Shown: piece after piece, positions 20,298-28,857 of the stretch
Layout: each line of letters opens with the position of its first letter
Position numbering within the stretch: position 1 is the stretch's first letter
NCBI RefSeq assembly: GCF_029351045.1
Contig: NZ_JARKIN010000001.1
Span: 1,946,001-2,010,000 of the forward strand
DNA: 64,000 nucleotides
Origin: Streptomyces sp. WMMB303
GTDB taxonomy: Bacteria > Actinomycetota > Actinomycetes > Streptomycetales > Streptomycetaceae
Reading direction: 5' to 3'
Position numbers and translations under genes: made by a program
Notes under the pieces: model-generated
Seen by the model: the letters and a program-made list of their open reading frames with translations, nothing else
The model's database searches: none
Told to the model about the DNA's origin: nothing

Positions 20298-21557
20298 GTG
20301 ACTTACTTCCCCGCACCAGGCAACCCGTTGTCCGGACTCGGCGTTCCCGCACCGGGCGCCCCGGGCATCACGGTCTGGCGTGCGGTGCTCGCCCTGGCCG
20401 TCGTCCTCGTCCTGCTGGCGACATCCGGCTGGACGGCGGCGCGCAAGCACCAGGCGGAGCCCGGGCCGCGCGCAGCGGCGGTGCACGCCTGGAAGAAGGC
20501 CTCCCTCGCCGGGCGCCCGCTGCCCGCCCCAGACGCCCCGCCCGGCAGGATCGCCCACTACTTCCACGAGCTGAGCAGGGCCCAGCAGCGCGACCTCGCC
20601 GCACGCTTCCCGCTCGTCGTGGGCAACCTCGGCGGCGCACCCCTGGAGCTGCGCTACCGGGCGAACCGCACCGCGCTGCTCCAGGCGCGCGACACCGAGC
20701 GCAAACGGATGCGGGACGAGCGGCTGACCGAGGAGGGCCGCAGCCAGGCGAAGCACCGGATGCACCGCTTCAACTCGATGCTGAGCCCGCAGCGGCAGAT
20801 CCTCGCCTTCGACCCGACGGGGCGCGGCCGGGCCGCCGAGGTCTTCGGCGACCTGCGCGACGCCCGGCGGGTCTCGGTGGTCGTCCCCGGCGTCGACACC
20901 GAGCTGCTGACCTTCGAGAAGTCGGCACGGCAGTACTCGGCCCCGGTCGGCATGGCCGACGCGCTGCAACAGCAGCAGCACACCACCCGCCCCGGCGCGG
21001 ACACGGCGACCATCGCCTGGGCCGACTACACGGCGCCCGCCGGGCTCGGCGTGGACGCCGCCTCGGGCGGAGACGCCGAGGACGGCGCGGTACGGCTGGA
21101 CGCCCTGGTCCGCGCCCTGCCCGCGACCTCGGCCGCGGCCGCTCCCGAGGTCGCGCTGTTCTGCCACAGCTACGGATCGGTGGTCTGCGGGGTGGCGGCG
21201 CACCGGCTGCCGGACAGCGTCACCGACATCGCCGTCGCCGGCAGTCCGGGGATGCGCGCCGACAACGCGGCGCAACTCGGCACCCGCGCCCACATCTGGG
21301 CGATGCGGGACGCCGACGACTGGATCGCCGACGTCCCCCACCTCGACGTCGGAGGGCTCGGGCACGGTGCGGACCCGGTGGCGGCCGGCTTCGGCGCCCG
21401 GCGTCTGTCGGCCCGCGACGCCGTCGGCCACACCGGCTACTTCGTGCCGCACACCGGCAGCCTCGCCAACTTCGCCGCGATCGGCACCGGCGCCTACCAG
21501 GACGTCGTCTGCGCCTCATCCGACCCGGGGTGCTCCCTCGTCCCGGACGCCTCCTGA
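20298..21557 (+). CDS. Alpha/beta hydrolase (DUF1023 type), membrane-anchored
   Basis: This 419-residue protein has a hydrophobic segment at about residues 25-43 (AVLALAVVLVLLATSGW), probably a membrane anchor or uncleaved signal. It is followed by a DUF1023 alpha/beta-hydrolase domain. The nucleophile elbow is CHSYGSVVCG, and GLGHGADPVAAGFGARR and VGHTGYFVP near the end supply the Asp/His part. The substrate is unknown. The GTG at 20298 follows AAGG. A paralog of the same architecture and motifs lies at 25083, on the other side of a two-component operon, so the pair flanks that operon. It could be secreted or exposed outside the membrane. Confidence 0.85.
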   Translation: MTYFPAPGNPLSGLGVPAPGAPGITVWRAVLALAVVLVLLATSGWTAARKHQAEPGPRAAAVHAWKKASLAGRPLPAPDAPPGRIAHYFHELSRAQQRDLAARFPLVVGNLGGAPLELRYRANRTALLQARDTERKRMRDERLTEEGRSQAKHRMHRFNSMLSPQRQILAFDPTGRGRAAEVFGDLRDARRVSVVVPGVDTELLTFEKSARQYSAPVGMADALQQQQHTTRPGADTATIAWADYTAPAGLGVDAASGGDAEDGAVRLDALVRALPATSAAAAPEVALFCHSYGSVVCGVAAHRLPDSVTDIAVAGSPGMRADNAAQLGTRAHIWAMRDADDWIADVPHLDVGGLGHGADPVAAGFGARRLSARDAVGHTGYFVPHTGSLANFAAIGTGAYQDVVCASSDPGCSLVPDAS

Positions 21558-21670
21558 CAGCACATACCGGGCCCGCAGCACTCCGCCGGGCCGCATCCCG
21601 CCCCCGAATCTGCGCGCGTAGCACCACGGAGAGCGGCGGAGGGGGGACGGACGGCGGACCGCCGCATACG

Positions 21671-22555
21671 ATGGCCCACATGGGTGACGTACTGGCTGGA
21701 ATTCACTCCACCTGGGAGTTCACGACGGACTCCGTGCTCATCCGCTTCGAACGGGGGATTCGTACGCCGAAGCTCTTCCAGGTACTCGGGGAACGGCGTA
21801 TCCCGTATGAGGCGCTGAGCACCGTCGAGCTGGCCCCGGGCGGCAAGCGCGGCACCGTCGTACTGCGCGCCGTGCCCCGGGAGGGCGCGGACCCCCTGCT
21901 GGAAGCGGCAGCCGGACAGCTCAAGGAGAGCTGCGATCCCTACCGGCTGGTGCTGCCCGCAGAACGCGAGCCGCTGGCGGACCGCTACGCGGCCGAGCTG
22001 CGGGCCGTCCTGCCCCAAGAGGCGGCCAAACCGGCGCCGGACCACCTGGTCGCCGCGCCCTCCGCCCCGCAGAGCTTCAAGGCGTACGACGGCAAGGCGT
22101 CCTTCGACGGCACGGGCGTCGGCTTCCGCTGGTTCTGGACGGGTGCCTCGACGGCCAAATGGAAGGCGGGCGACCAGTACTTCCCCGTCGGCGAGCTGGA
22201 GGGCGTCGAGTGGAGCTCGCCGGAGGGACCCGGCGGCCACCTGCGGCTGCGCCCGCGCGGAGCCGAAATCCTCGCGGAGGCCGACCAGGACCCGGCCTCC
22301 GTGGTGTTCGGCCTCGGCTACGGCCCCGTCTACGAGTCCCTGCCCTTCGCCGCCTCGGTCCTGGAGGCGGTACGGGCGGCCGGGCCGGTGCGGGACACCG
22401 GGAGCGTCTGCTCGCCCCCCACACCGACGCCACCCCGTTCGGACCCGGCGGATGTGGCCGAACGCATCCGGCACCTCGGTGAGCTGCACGACGCCGGACT
22501 GCTGACCGACCACGAGTTCACCGCCAAGAAGGCGGAGCTGCTGGCGGAGCTGTGA
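21671..22555 (+). CDS. DUF4429 domain protein with SHOCT-like C-terminus
   Basis: This 294-residue protein matches streptomycete DUF4429 proteins: IHSTWEFTTDSVLIRFERG near the start and FDGTGVGFRWFW in a second, related half, so two PH-like repeats are likely. The C-terminus AERIRHLGELHDAGLLTDHEF is a SHOCT oligomerisation-type motif. Its stop overlaps the GTG of the histidine kinase gene (GTGA at 22552-22555), so it is probably the first gene of a three-gene operon. ATG at 21680 is an equally plausible start. Its function is unknown; association with a sensor kinase suggests an accessory role in sensing or assembly. Confidence 0.75.
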   Translation: MAHMGDVLAGIHSTWEFTTDSVLIRFERGIRTPKLFQVLGERRIPYEALSTVELAPGGKRGTVVLRAVPREGADPLLEAAAGQLKESCDPYRLVLPAEREPLADRYAAELRAVLPQEAAKPAPDHLVAAPSAPQSFKAYDGKASFDGTGVGFRWFWTGASTAKWKAGDQYFPVGELEGVEWSSPEGPGGHLRLRPRGAEILAEADQDPASVVFGLGYGPVYESLPFAASVLEAVRAAGPVRDTGSVCSPPTPTPPRSDPADVAERIRHLGELHDAGLLTDHEFTAKKAELLAEL

Positions 22556-24003
22556 CCCCGGGATCCGCGCTCTCCCCGCTGTGGGGGCAACTGCGCTCAC
22601 TCGCCGCCGCACTGGCCACCCCCGCCGCCTCGCGTGAGCCGCTGCTGGGGCAGGCGTCCTCCCGCGCCGTGCGACTGCTGCCCTATGTGCTGGCGTCCGG
22701 CTTCGCGATCGTCCTCCTCCCGGTGACCGCCCAAGTGCTCTCGCACGACTTCGCGGTACCCGGCGGCTGGGCCGGTGCGCTGAGCGTGGCGCAGACCGCG
22801 CCCCTGCTCCTGGCGGTGACCCGGCCGCTGCCCGCCTGGTGGATCGTCTTCGGTGCGGACCTGGCCGGTGCCCTGGTGCTGCTGATGACGGGCGGAGGCG
22901 CCGGACGGCCCTGGCCATGGCCGCCGATGGTGATCGTGGGCTGCCTGGTGCTGTATCTGGCGCTGGCGCTGCGCGAGAGCCGCCGCACGCTGCTCGCCGT
23001 CTGGCTCGTGACGGTGGCCGCCTCACTCGCGCTGGGGTTCGCCGCGCCCGAGCGCAGCGAGGGGACCAACGTCCTGCTGATCGTGTTCAGCGGCGCCGTG
23101 CTGCTGCTCGGGGCCACCTTGCGGGAGCGAGCCGAGGCACAGCGGCGACTGGCCGAGCAGGAGCACATCAGCGAGGCCGAACGCGCCCAGCGCACCCTGC
23201 TGGAGGAGCGCGCCCGGATCGCCCGGGAGCTGCACGACGTGGTCGCGCACCACATGTCCGTCATCACCGTCCAGGCCGACAGCGCGCCCTACCGGATCGC
23301 GGAGATGCCGCAGGAGGCGCGCGAGGAGTTCGGCTCCATCGCCGCCGCCGCACGCGAGTCGCTGACCGAGATGCGCCGTCTGCTCGGCGTCCTGCGCAGC
23401 GAGACCACCCGCGGTGAACGTGCGCCCCAGCCCGGCCTGGAGCGACTGGAGCAGCTCGTGGAGGCGACCGTACGGGCCGGAGTGCCCACCGAGCTGAACC
23501 TCTCACTGCCCGGGGCGCAGGACGGGGCCGCGACGGGCGACGAGGCCGGTGCGGCGGATGCGGAGGGCGTTGTGGCGCCGACCGTGACGCTCTCGGCGTA
23601 CCGGATCGTCCAGGAGGCGCTCGCCAACGTCGTACGGCACGCGCCCGGAGCCCGGACCCGCGTCTCGGTGACGGTGCCGGACGAGGGCTGGCTGTCCGTA
23701 CTGGTCGTCAACAGTGCCTCGCCGGAACCGGAAGCGGCCCCGCTGGAGACGACCGGTACCGGGCACGGCCTGGTGGGGATGCGGGAGCGGGTGCGGCTGG
23801 TCGGCGGGAGCCTGCAGGTCGGCGCACTGCCCGAGGGCGGATTCCGGGTCGCGGCCCGACTGCCGCTGCACCCGGCCCCCTCCGCTGAGTCCGGACCGCA
23901 CGACGAGGCGTCCCCCCGGGCCGACGCGCGCGACGCGGAGCAGGACCGGGCACCCGAGCACACACCCGACCCGCAGCACACCGGCTCCACCCCGCCCGTA
24001 TGA
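22552..24003 (+). CDS. NarL-family sensor histidine kinase
   Basis: This 483-residue protein has five or six hydrophobic segments in residues 40-200 and then a HisKA_3 dimerisation domain with ELHDVVAHHMSV (phosphoacceptor His at about 228). The ATPase domain has the N-box-like ALANVVRHA and the G-box GHGLVGMRERV. The C-terminal 40 residues are a charged, low-complexity tail. It autophosphorylates and passes phosphate to the response regulator encoded 17 bp downstream. The GTG overlaps the DUF4429 stop, so the three genes are probably one operon. The signal is not evident; there is no large extracellular sensor domain. Confidence 0.92.
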   Translation: MTPGSALSPLWGQLRSLAAALATPAASREPLLGQASSRAVRLLPYVLASGFAIVLLPVTAQVLSHDFAVPGGWAGALSVAQTAPLLLAVTRPLPAWWIVFGADLAGALVLLMTGGGAGRPWPWPPMVIVGCLVLYLALALRESRRTLLAVWLVTVAASLALGFAAPERSEGTNVLLIVFSGAVLLLGATLRERAEAQRRLAEQEHISEAERAQRTLLEERARIARELHDVVAHHMSVITVQADSAPYRIAEMPQEAREEFGSIAAAARESLTEMRRLLGVLRSETTRGERAPQPGLERLEQLVEATVRAGVPTELNLSLPGAQDGAATGDEAGAADAEGVVAPTVTLSAYRIVQEALANVVRHAPGARTRVSVTVPDEGWLSVLVVNSASPEPEAAPLETTGTGHGLVGMRERVRLVGGSLQVGALPEGGFRVAARLPLHPAPSAESGPHDEASPRADARDAEQDRAPEHTPDPQHTGSTPPV

Positions 24004-24019
24004 AAGGCACCCTCTCAGC

Positions 24020-24754
24020 ATGAACGGCATCGGCACGTCCGGCGTTTCCCCGACCGGCCGGGTGACCCGCCTGGTCATCGTCGACGACCAGGCCATGGTC
24101 CGGGCGGGATTCGCCGCGCTGCTGGCCGCCCAGAGCGACATCGACGTGGTGGGCGAGGCGCCCGACGGCGCGGCCGGCGTCGAACTGTGCCGCCGCGCCC
24201 ACCCCGACGTGGTGCTGATGGACGTGCGGATGCCGCGGCTGAACGGCCTGGAGGCGGCCGAGCAGCTCCTCGACCCGCCGCCGGGGGTCACCCACCGGCC
24301 CAAGGTGCTGATGCTGACCACGTTCGACGTGGACGACTATGTGTACGAGGCGCTACGGCTGGGCGCCAGCGGCTTCCTGCTCAAGGACGCGCCGCCGGCC
24401 GATCTGATCGCCGCGGTGCGGGTGGTCGCCGAAGGCGAGGCTCTGCTGGCGCCCTCGGTGACCCGGCGGCTGATCGCCGAGTTCGCCCGGCAGCGCTCCG
24501 GGAACGGCCCGCGGCGGGGGCGGGCCCCGGCGTCCGAACTGCGTCTCAAGGCACTCACCGAACGGGAGACCGAGGTGCTGGAACTCGTGGCCCGCGGACG
24601 GTCCAACACCGAGATCGCCGAGTTCCTGGTGCTGGCCGAGCAGACGGTGAAGACTCATGTGAGCCGCGTCTTCGCCAAGCTGGGACTGCGCGACCGGGCC
24701 CAGGCCGTGGTCTTCGCCTACGAGGCGGGGCTGGTCGCGCCGGGCGACCAGTAG
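24020..24754 (+). CDS. NarL/LuxR-family response regulator
   Basis: This 244-residue protein has a receiver domain (LVIVDDQAMVRAG, phosphoacceptor Asp at about 68 in VVLMDVRMP, conserved Lys in FLLKDAPP) and a LuxR-type HTH (LTERETEVLELVARGRSN, TVKTHVSRVFAKLGLRDRAQ). It is the cognate regulator of the upstream kinase, whose gene ends 16 bp before its ATG. AAAGG near 24004 is the probable ribosome site. A hairpin directly after the stop closes the operon. Target genes may include the flanking hydrolases, which is inference. Confidence 0.93.
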   Translation: MNGIGTSGVSPTGRVTRLVIVDDQAMVRAGFAALLAAQSDIDVVGEAPDGAAGVELCRRAHPDVVLMDVRMPRLNGLEAAEQLLDPPPGVTHRPKVLMLTTFDVDDYVYEALRLGASGFLLKDAPPADLIAAVRVVAEGEALLAPSVTRRLIAEFARQRSGNGPRRGRAPASELRLKALTERETEVLELVARGRSNTEIAEFLVLAEQTVKTHVSRVFAKLGLRDRAQAVVFAYEAGLVAPGDQ

Positions 24755-25082
24755 CGGCACCGGCCCGCGGCTGCGCGGGCCCCTGCCTCCACCGGCCCAG
24801 GGCAGCCCCTGGCCCCTGGCCCCTGCGACCTCGACATTCGGCCCACCGATCCGGGGCTCCAGCGGCTCTCGACCCCCGGCCCTGGCCCCGGCGGTCCATC
24901 GCCTCACCGGCCCGGGGCTCCGACGGCCCTCCGGACGCGGGCCCGCAGGCCCTGCGCCACCCCCTACCCCGGTAGCACCCCGCGGTTGGCTCCGCAGTGT
25001 GACGCCCCACGTACGACCGGCGCCGCACGCTCCCTCTGCCGCCTCCGGAGACTCCGCGGGCGGCGGGAGGAGGGACAGGCCC
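24755..25082. other. 328-bp gap after the two-component operon
   Basis: It contains the terminator hairpin at its left end and then repeated GGCCC/CCCTGG-type low-complexity runs (around 24790-24930) without a recognisable gene. The strong ribosome site GGGAGGAGGG of the next gene lies at its right end. Confidence 0.6.
24762..24781 (+). terminator. Terminator of the DUF4429/kinase/regulator operon
   Basis: GGCCCGCG and CGCGGGCC form an 8-bp stem around a GCTG loop, 7 bp after the response-regulator stop. Confidence 0.55.
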
Positions 25083-26273
25083 ATGAAGCGCCGCCGCACG
25101 CGTGCTCTGCTCGTCGCCCCGCTCGTGGGAGCGGTGCTCGCCACCACGGTGGGTGTCACCAGCGGCACCCAGCAGACTCCGGTGACCGGGCCCGCGCCGG
25201 GAGCCGCCGCCTGGCGCGCGGACCGTGCGCTGGGGCGCACGCTGCCGGACCCCGCAACGGCGAGCCCCGAACGGGTGGCCGGATTCTTCGCGGAGCTGAG
25301 CGGGAGCGAGCAGCGGAGGCTGGTGCGGAGTCATGCGATGACGGTGGGAAATCTGGACGGCGTCCCCCTGCGTGTGAGGTATCAGGCGAACCGGCTGGCG
25401 CTCAAGCGGGAGCAGCGGACGCAGTCGGCGCGGGCGCGGGCGGAGGGGCTGACCCGGGAGGATCACCAGGAGGCCCGCAGGAAGGTCCGGCGATACGCCC
25501 GGCTGCTCGCCCCCGGACGGCAGATCCTGGCCTTCGATCCGCGCGGCCGGGGCCAGGTCGCCGAGGTCTTCGGGGACCTCGCGCACGCCACCCGGACCGC
25601 GGTCGTCGTACCCGGCTCCGACATCGACCTGGCCGGCTTCGACCGCGGCGGCGGAAACCGATACGGCAGGCCCGCCGGGATGGCCACCGCGCTGCACGCC
25701 CGGATGGTACGGCGCGCCCCGCACACCCGCAGCGCCGTCGTCGCCTGGGTCGGCTACACCACCCCGGTCGGCCTGGGCCCGGACGCCGCGACGGGGAAGC
25801 TCGCGGACGCCGGAGCGCCGCGGCTGGTGCGCTTCCTGAAAGGGCTGGCGCAGAACGGGACTCCGGCTCCCGCGGTGCTGTGCCACAGCTACGGGTCGGT
25901 CGTGTGCGGCCGGGCCGCCTCCCGGATCGACCGGTCCGAGGCCGCCGGGCTGATCGTCTTCGGCTCCCCCGGGATGCGGGCCGACTCGGTGGCGGGCCTG
26001 GACACCCCGGTGCCGGTGTGGGCGGCACGGGCCGCGGAGGACTGGATCGGCCACGTGCCGCACGTGCAGCTGCTCGGCCTGGGGCACGGCACCGACCCCG
26101 CGGACCCGGGGTTCGGAGCCCGTGTCGTCACCGCGTCCGACGCGGGCGGACACAGCGGCTATCTGAAACCGGGCACCGATTCGCTGGACAACTTCGCCTC
26201 GATCGCGCTGCGTGCCTACGGAGCGGTCCGATGCGCCCCCACCTCCCGGGAGTGCGCCGACGCCGCCCGCTGA
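25083..26273 (+). CDS. Secreted alpha/beta hydrolase (DUF1023 type), paralog
   Basis: This 396-residue protein has an Arg-rich start and a hydrophobic segment (LLVAPLVGAVLATTVGV) that looks like a signal peptide. It shares the DUF1023 domain with the protein encoded at 20298: CHSYGSVVCG nucleophile elbow, VVPGSDIDL, GLGHGTDPADPGFGAR and GGHSGYLKPG. The ATG at 25083 follows GGGAGGAGGG. The two paralogs flank the DUF4429/two-component operon, which suggests that an ancestral block was duplicated or that both are outputs of the regulator. The substrate is unknown. Confidence 0.85.
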   Translation: MKRRRTRALLVAPLVGAVLATTVGVTSGTQQTPVTGPAPGAAAWRADRALGRTLPDPATASPERVAGFFAELSGSEQRRLVRSHAMTVGNLDGVPLRVRYQANRLALKREQRTQSARARAEGLTREDHQEARRKVRRYARLLAPGRQILAFDPRGRGQVAEVFGDLAHATRTAVVVPGSDIDLAGFDRGGGNRYGRPAGMATALHARMVRRAPHTRSAVVAWVGYTTPVGLGPDAATGKLADAGAPRLVRFLKGLAQNGTPAPAVLCHSYGSVVCGRAASRIDRSEAAGLIVFGSPGMRADSVAGLDTPVPVWAARAAEDWIGHVPHVQLLGLGHGTDPADPGFGARVVTASDAGGHSGYLKPGTDSLDNFASIALRAYGAVRCAPTSRECADAAR

Positions 26274-26446
26274 GGTAGGCGCGCCGCGGGCGGTGATCCA
26301 CGCGCCGGGGGCGGGTACCAGGCGGGCCGGCCGGATACCGGACGAGGCGCCGCGGCCCCGGCGCACCGAACTCGGACCGCAGGATGCCGAGGCGCGCGGC
26401 GGGACTGGGTTCACGCGGCGCGGGCGCCGCCGGCCGGTGACCGCGG

Positions 26447-26992
26447 CTACGCGTCCGCGGCCGAGTGCGGGGATCGCGGCTGGGCGGAGGCGTCCGGGGC
26501 GGCCACGGCCGTGACCGCGCGGGTCGCCGGGAGATCGCCGGTGTTGCGCGAGTAATGGTCGATCTTGTAGTCGAGGACCTCGAGCGTGTCGTGCAGCTCG
26601 GCGATCCGGGCGAGCACGTCCTGACGCGTGGCCTCCAGCAGGGCCTTGCGCTCACCGAACGTCTGCTCGCCCTGGCGCACCATTTCCGCGTAACGCACCA
26701 TGTCCGCCACGGGCATCCCGGTCAGCCGGAGTTTGCCGACCAGATCCAGCCAATTCAGGTCCCGGACGGAGAAGCGGCGCTGGCCGGTGTGGGACCTGTC
26801 CACGTGCGGCATCAGGCCGATCCGCTCGTACCAGCGCAGAGTGTGCGCGCTCAGTCCGCTCAGTTCCGCGGCCTCGCTGATGGTGTAGCGGTGCTGCCCG
26901 TCGGGCTGTCGGCCGGTGCGGGGGGCCTCGGCGCACCGCACCGGTGCGGGGGGCTGCGATGTCGGCGGTTTCTCCGGCTGCGTCATGCTCAC
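26447..26992 (-). CDS. MerR family transcriptional regulator
   Basis: This 181-residue protein has a MerR HTH: RYTISEAAELSGLSAHTLRW followed by YERIGLMPHVDRSHTGQRRF (about residues 35-73), then a coiled dimerisation helix containing LEATRQDVLARIAELHD. No metal-binding Cys cluster is seen at the C-terminus, so it is likely a small-molecule or aldehyde-type MerR. GTG at 26992 or ATG at 26986 is the start; neither has a strong ribosome site. It is divergent from a serine-hydrolase gene 79 bp away and may regulate it. Confidence 0.88.
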   Translation of the reverse strand: MSMTQPEKPPTSQPPAPVRCAEAPRTGRQPDGQHRYTISEAAELSGLSAHTLRWYERIGLMPHVDRSHTGQRRFSVRDLNWLDLVGKLRLTGMPVADMVRYAEMVRQGEQTFGERKALLEATRQDVLARIAELHDTLEVLDYKIDHYSRNTGDLPATRAVTAVAAPDASAQPRSPHSAADA

Positions 26993-27071
26993 AAGTGAAC
27001 GCTACGGACCTGGAGTGCGCTCGAAGCAAGGGGGGAATCGTCGGCACTTCGGTGCCGTTAGGCTCGGTGCC

Positions 27072-27887
27072 ATGGACAGCCTGCGGATGATCGAGACCTG
27101 GCCGGTGCCCACAGCCGCGGCGGCCGTCGTACACGCCGACGGGACCGTGGCCGGAACCCGCGGCCCGGCCACGCAGCGCTTCGCGCTGGCCTCGGTCACC
27201 AAGCCGTTGACCGCCTACGCGGCGCTGATGGCGCTGGAGGAGGGCGCCGTCGAACTGGACGAGCCCGCCGGGCCCGAGGGGTCGACGGTCCGGCATCTGC
27301 TGGCCCACACCTCGGGGCTCGCCTTCGACGAGCACCGGACCATGGCCGAGCCCGGCACCCGCCGGATCTATTCGAACGCCGGTTTCGAAGCGCTGGCCGA
27401 CCACCTCGCCAAGGCGACCGAGATGCCCTTCCCGCAGTACCTGCGCGAGGGCGTGCTCGAGCCGCTGGGCATGACGGGCACCGAACTGGACGGCTCGGCC
27501 GCCAAGGACGGCTTCTCCACCCTGGCCGACCTGACCCGCTTCGCCGCCGAACTGCAGTCCCCCACGCTGCTGGACCCCTCCACGGTGCGGCAGGCGACCT
27601 CGGTGGTCTTCCCCGGGCTCAGCGGGGTGCTGCCCGGCTACGGTCACCAGAAGCCGAACGACTGGGGCCTGGGGTTCGAGATCCGCGGGGCCAAGTCCCC
27701 GCACTGGACGGGCGAGACGTCCGCACCCGGCACTTTCGGGCATTTCGGCCAGTCCGGCACGTTCCTGTGGGTCGACCCGCGGGCGGGCGCGGCCTGTGTG
27801 GTGCTGACCGACCGGGACTTCGGCCCCTGGGCGGTGGAGGCGTGGACACCGTTCACGGACGCGGTACTGGCGGAGCTGGCCGGCTGA
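27072..27887 (+). CDS. Class C beta-lactamase-like serine hydrolase
   Basis: This 271-residue protein has the penicillin-binding/beta-lactamase fold motifs: SVTK (SxxK, Ser at about 41), YSN (YxN, about 99) and HFGQSG near the end in place of KTG. No signal peptide is present, so it is probably cytoplasmic and more likely an esterase or peptidase than a resistance enzyme. It is short for class C beta-lactamases. The ATG at 27072 is the first in frame that gives the conserved N-terminus; no strong ribosome site is seen, so leaderless translation is possible. It is divergent from a MerR regulator and convergent with the pirin gene. Confidence 0.82.
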   Translation: MDSLRMIETWPVPTAAAAVVHADGTVAGTRGPATQRFALASVTKPLTAYAALMALEEGAVELDEPAGPEGSTVRHLLAHTSGLAFDEHRTMAEPGTRRIYSNAGFEALADHLAKATEMPFPQYLREGVLEPLGMTGTELDGSAAKDGFSTLADLTRFAAELQSPTLLDPSTVRQATSVVFPGLSGVLPGYGHQKPNDWGLGFEIRGAKSPHWTGETSAPGTFGHFGQSGTFLWVDPRAGAACVVLTDRDFGPWAVEAWTPFTDAVLAELAG

Positions 27888-27957
27888 GGCACGCACACCG
27901 GCGGAAGCGGCGGGCGGCCGCTCTGCCGCGGAGGCTCGGTGGCGGACAGGGCGCGGC

Positions 27958-28650
27958 TCAGCCGTAGGCGGGTTCCGCGTGCATCTCCCACAGCAGCAGT
28001 TCGGCCCCGCCCTCGGCGCGCAGCTCCCCGCCCCTCTGCTGTCCGGTCAGCCGCGCCGCGTCGCCCTCGCCCAGCGCCGTGCCGTCCCGCGCCGCACCGT
28101 GCAGCAGCACCCGTCCGCGGGCGACATGGAGGTAGCAGTACGCGGCGTCGGGCAGCGCCGTGCGCTCCCCGTCGGCGAGGCGGCGCACGTGCAGTACGGC
28201 CTCGGTGCGCGGCAGCGCGAACGGGGTGCTGTCCGCGATGCCCCGCACCACCTCGTACTCGGGTGCGGTGCCGAACACCCCTGGAACCAGCCACATCTGG
28301 ACAAACCGGAGCGGAGTGGTGCCCGCGTTGCGCTCGCTGTGCCGCACACCGCTGCCTGCGCCGAGCCGCTGTACGTCGCCGGCGCCCACCACGGTGGCGT
28401 GCCCGGTGGAATCGGTGTGCTCCAACTCGCCCTCGACGACCCAGGTGACGATCTCCACATCGCGGTGCGGGTGCGTGTCGAACCCGGCGCCCGGTGCGAG
28501 CCGCTCCTCGTTGCAGGCCACCAGGAGCCCGAAGCCGGTGTTGCCGGGGTCGTAGAAACCGGAGAAGGAGAAGGCGTGCCGAGTGTCGATCCCGGCACCC
28601 GGGTCACCGCCCCGGTACCTGTCCTCGGCCCGCCACACAACCTGCGCCAT
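27958..28650 (-). CDS. Pirin family cupin protein
   Basis: This 230-residue protein has the pirin cupin metal site: THPHRDVEIVTWV supplies His60 and His62, and VRHSERNAG supplies His104 and Glu106. Pirins use iron; several act as quercetinases, and in Serratia and Streptomyces a pirin affects pyruvate dehydrogenase or beta-oxidation. The C-terminal half is a second, degenerate cupin. The ATG at 28650 lies behind a GGGGTG stretch. It neighbours the fatty-acid synthesis cluster, divergent from fasR across 207 bp. Confidence 0.87.
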   Translation of the reverse strand: MAQVVWRAEDRYRGGDPGAGIDTRHAFSFSGFYDPGNTGFGLLVACNEERLAPGAGFDTHPHRDVEIVTWVVEGELEHTDSTGHATVVGAGDVQRLGAGSGVRHSERNAGTTPLRFVQMWLVPGVFGTAPEYEVVRGIADSTPFALPRTEAVLHVRRLADGERTALPDAAYCYLHVARGRVLLHGAARDGTALGEGDAARLTGQQRGGELRAEGGAELLLWEMHAEPAYG

Positions 28651-28857
28651 GCACCCCACGGTAGTCGCGGGGCCGGCGGGCGGGGCACGGCCCCCGACAG
28701 GCGCGCGGGCGGCGGGGAGCGCCGTGCGGTGGCCCTCGCGCGCGGCGGGGCACGCCATGCCCCGGGGCCGCCGAGCAGGGTCCGCTCCTGGACCCTTGGC
28801 GGATCCCCCTCGCGCCCCCGCGCCCGGCACGGGCATCCGGTAAGGCAGGCTTGTCCC

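Noticed and set aside
24780..24960. Repeated GGCCC/CCTGG runs as a possible repeat array
   Set aside because: Units are irregular and unspaced, with no palindromic repeat-spacer structure, so this is not a CRISPR array but low-complexity spacer.
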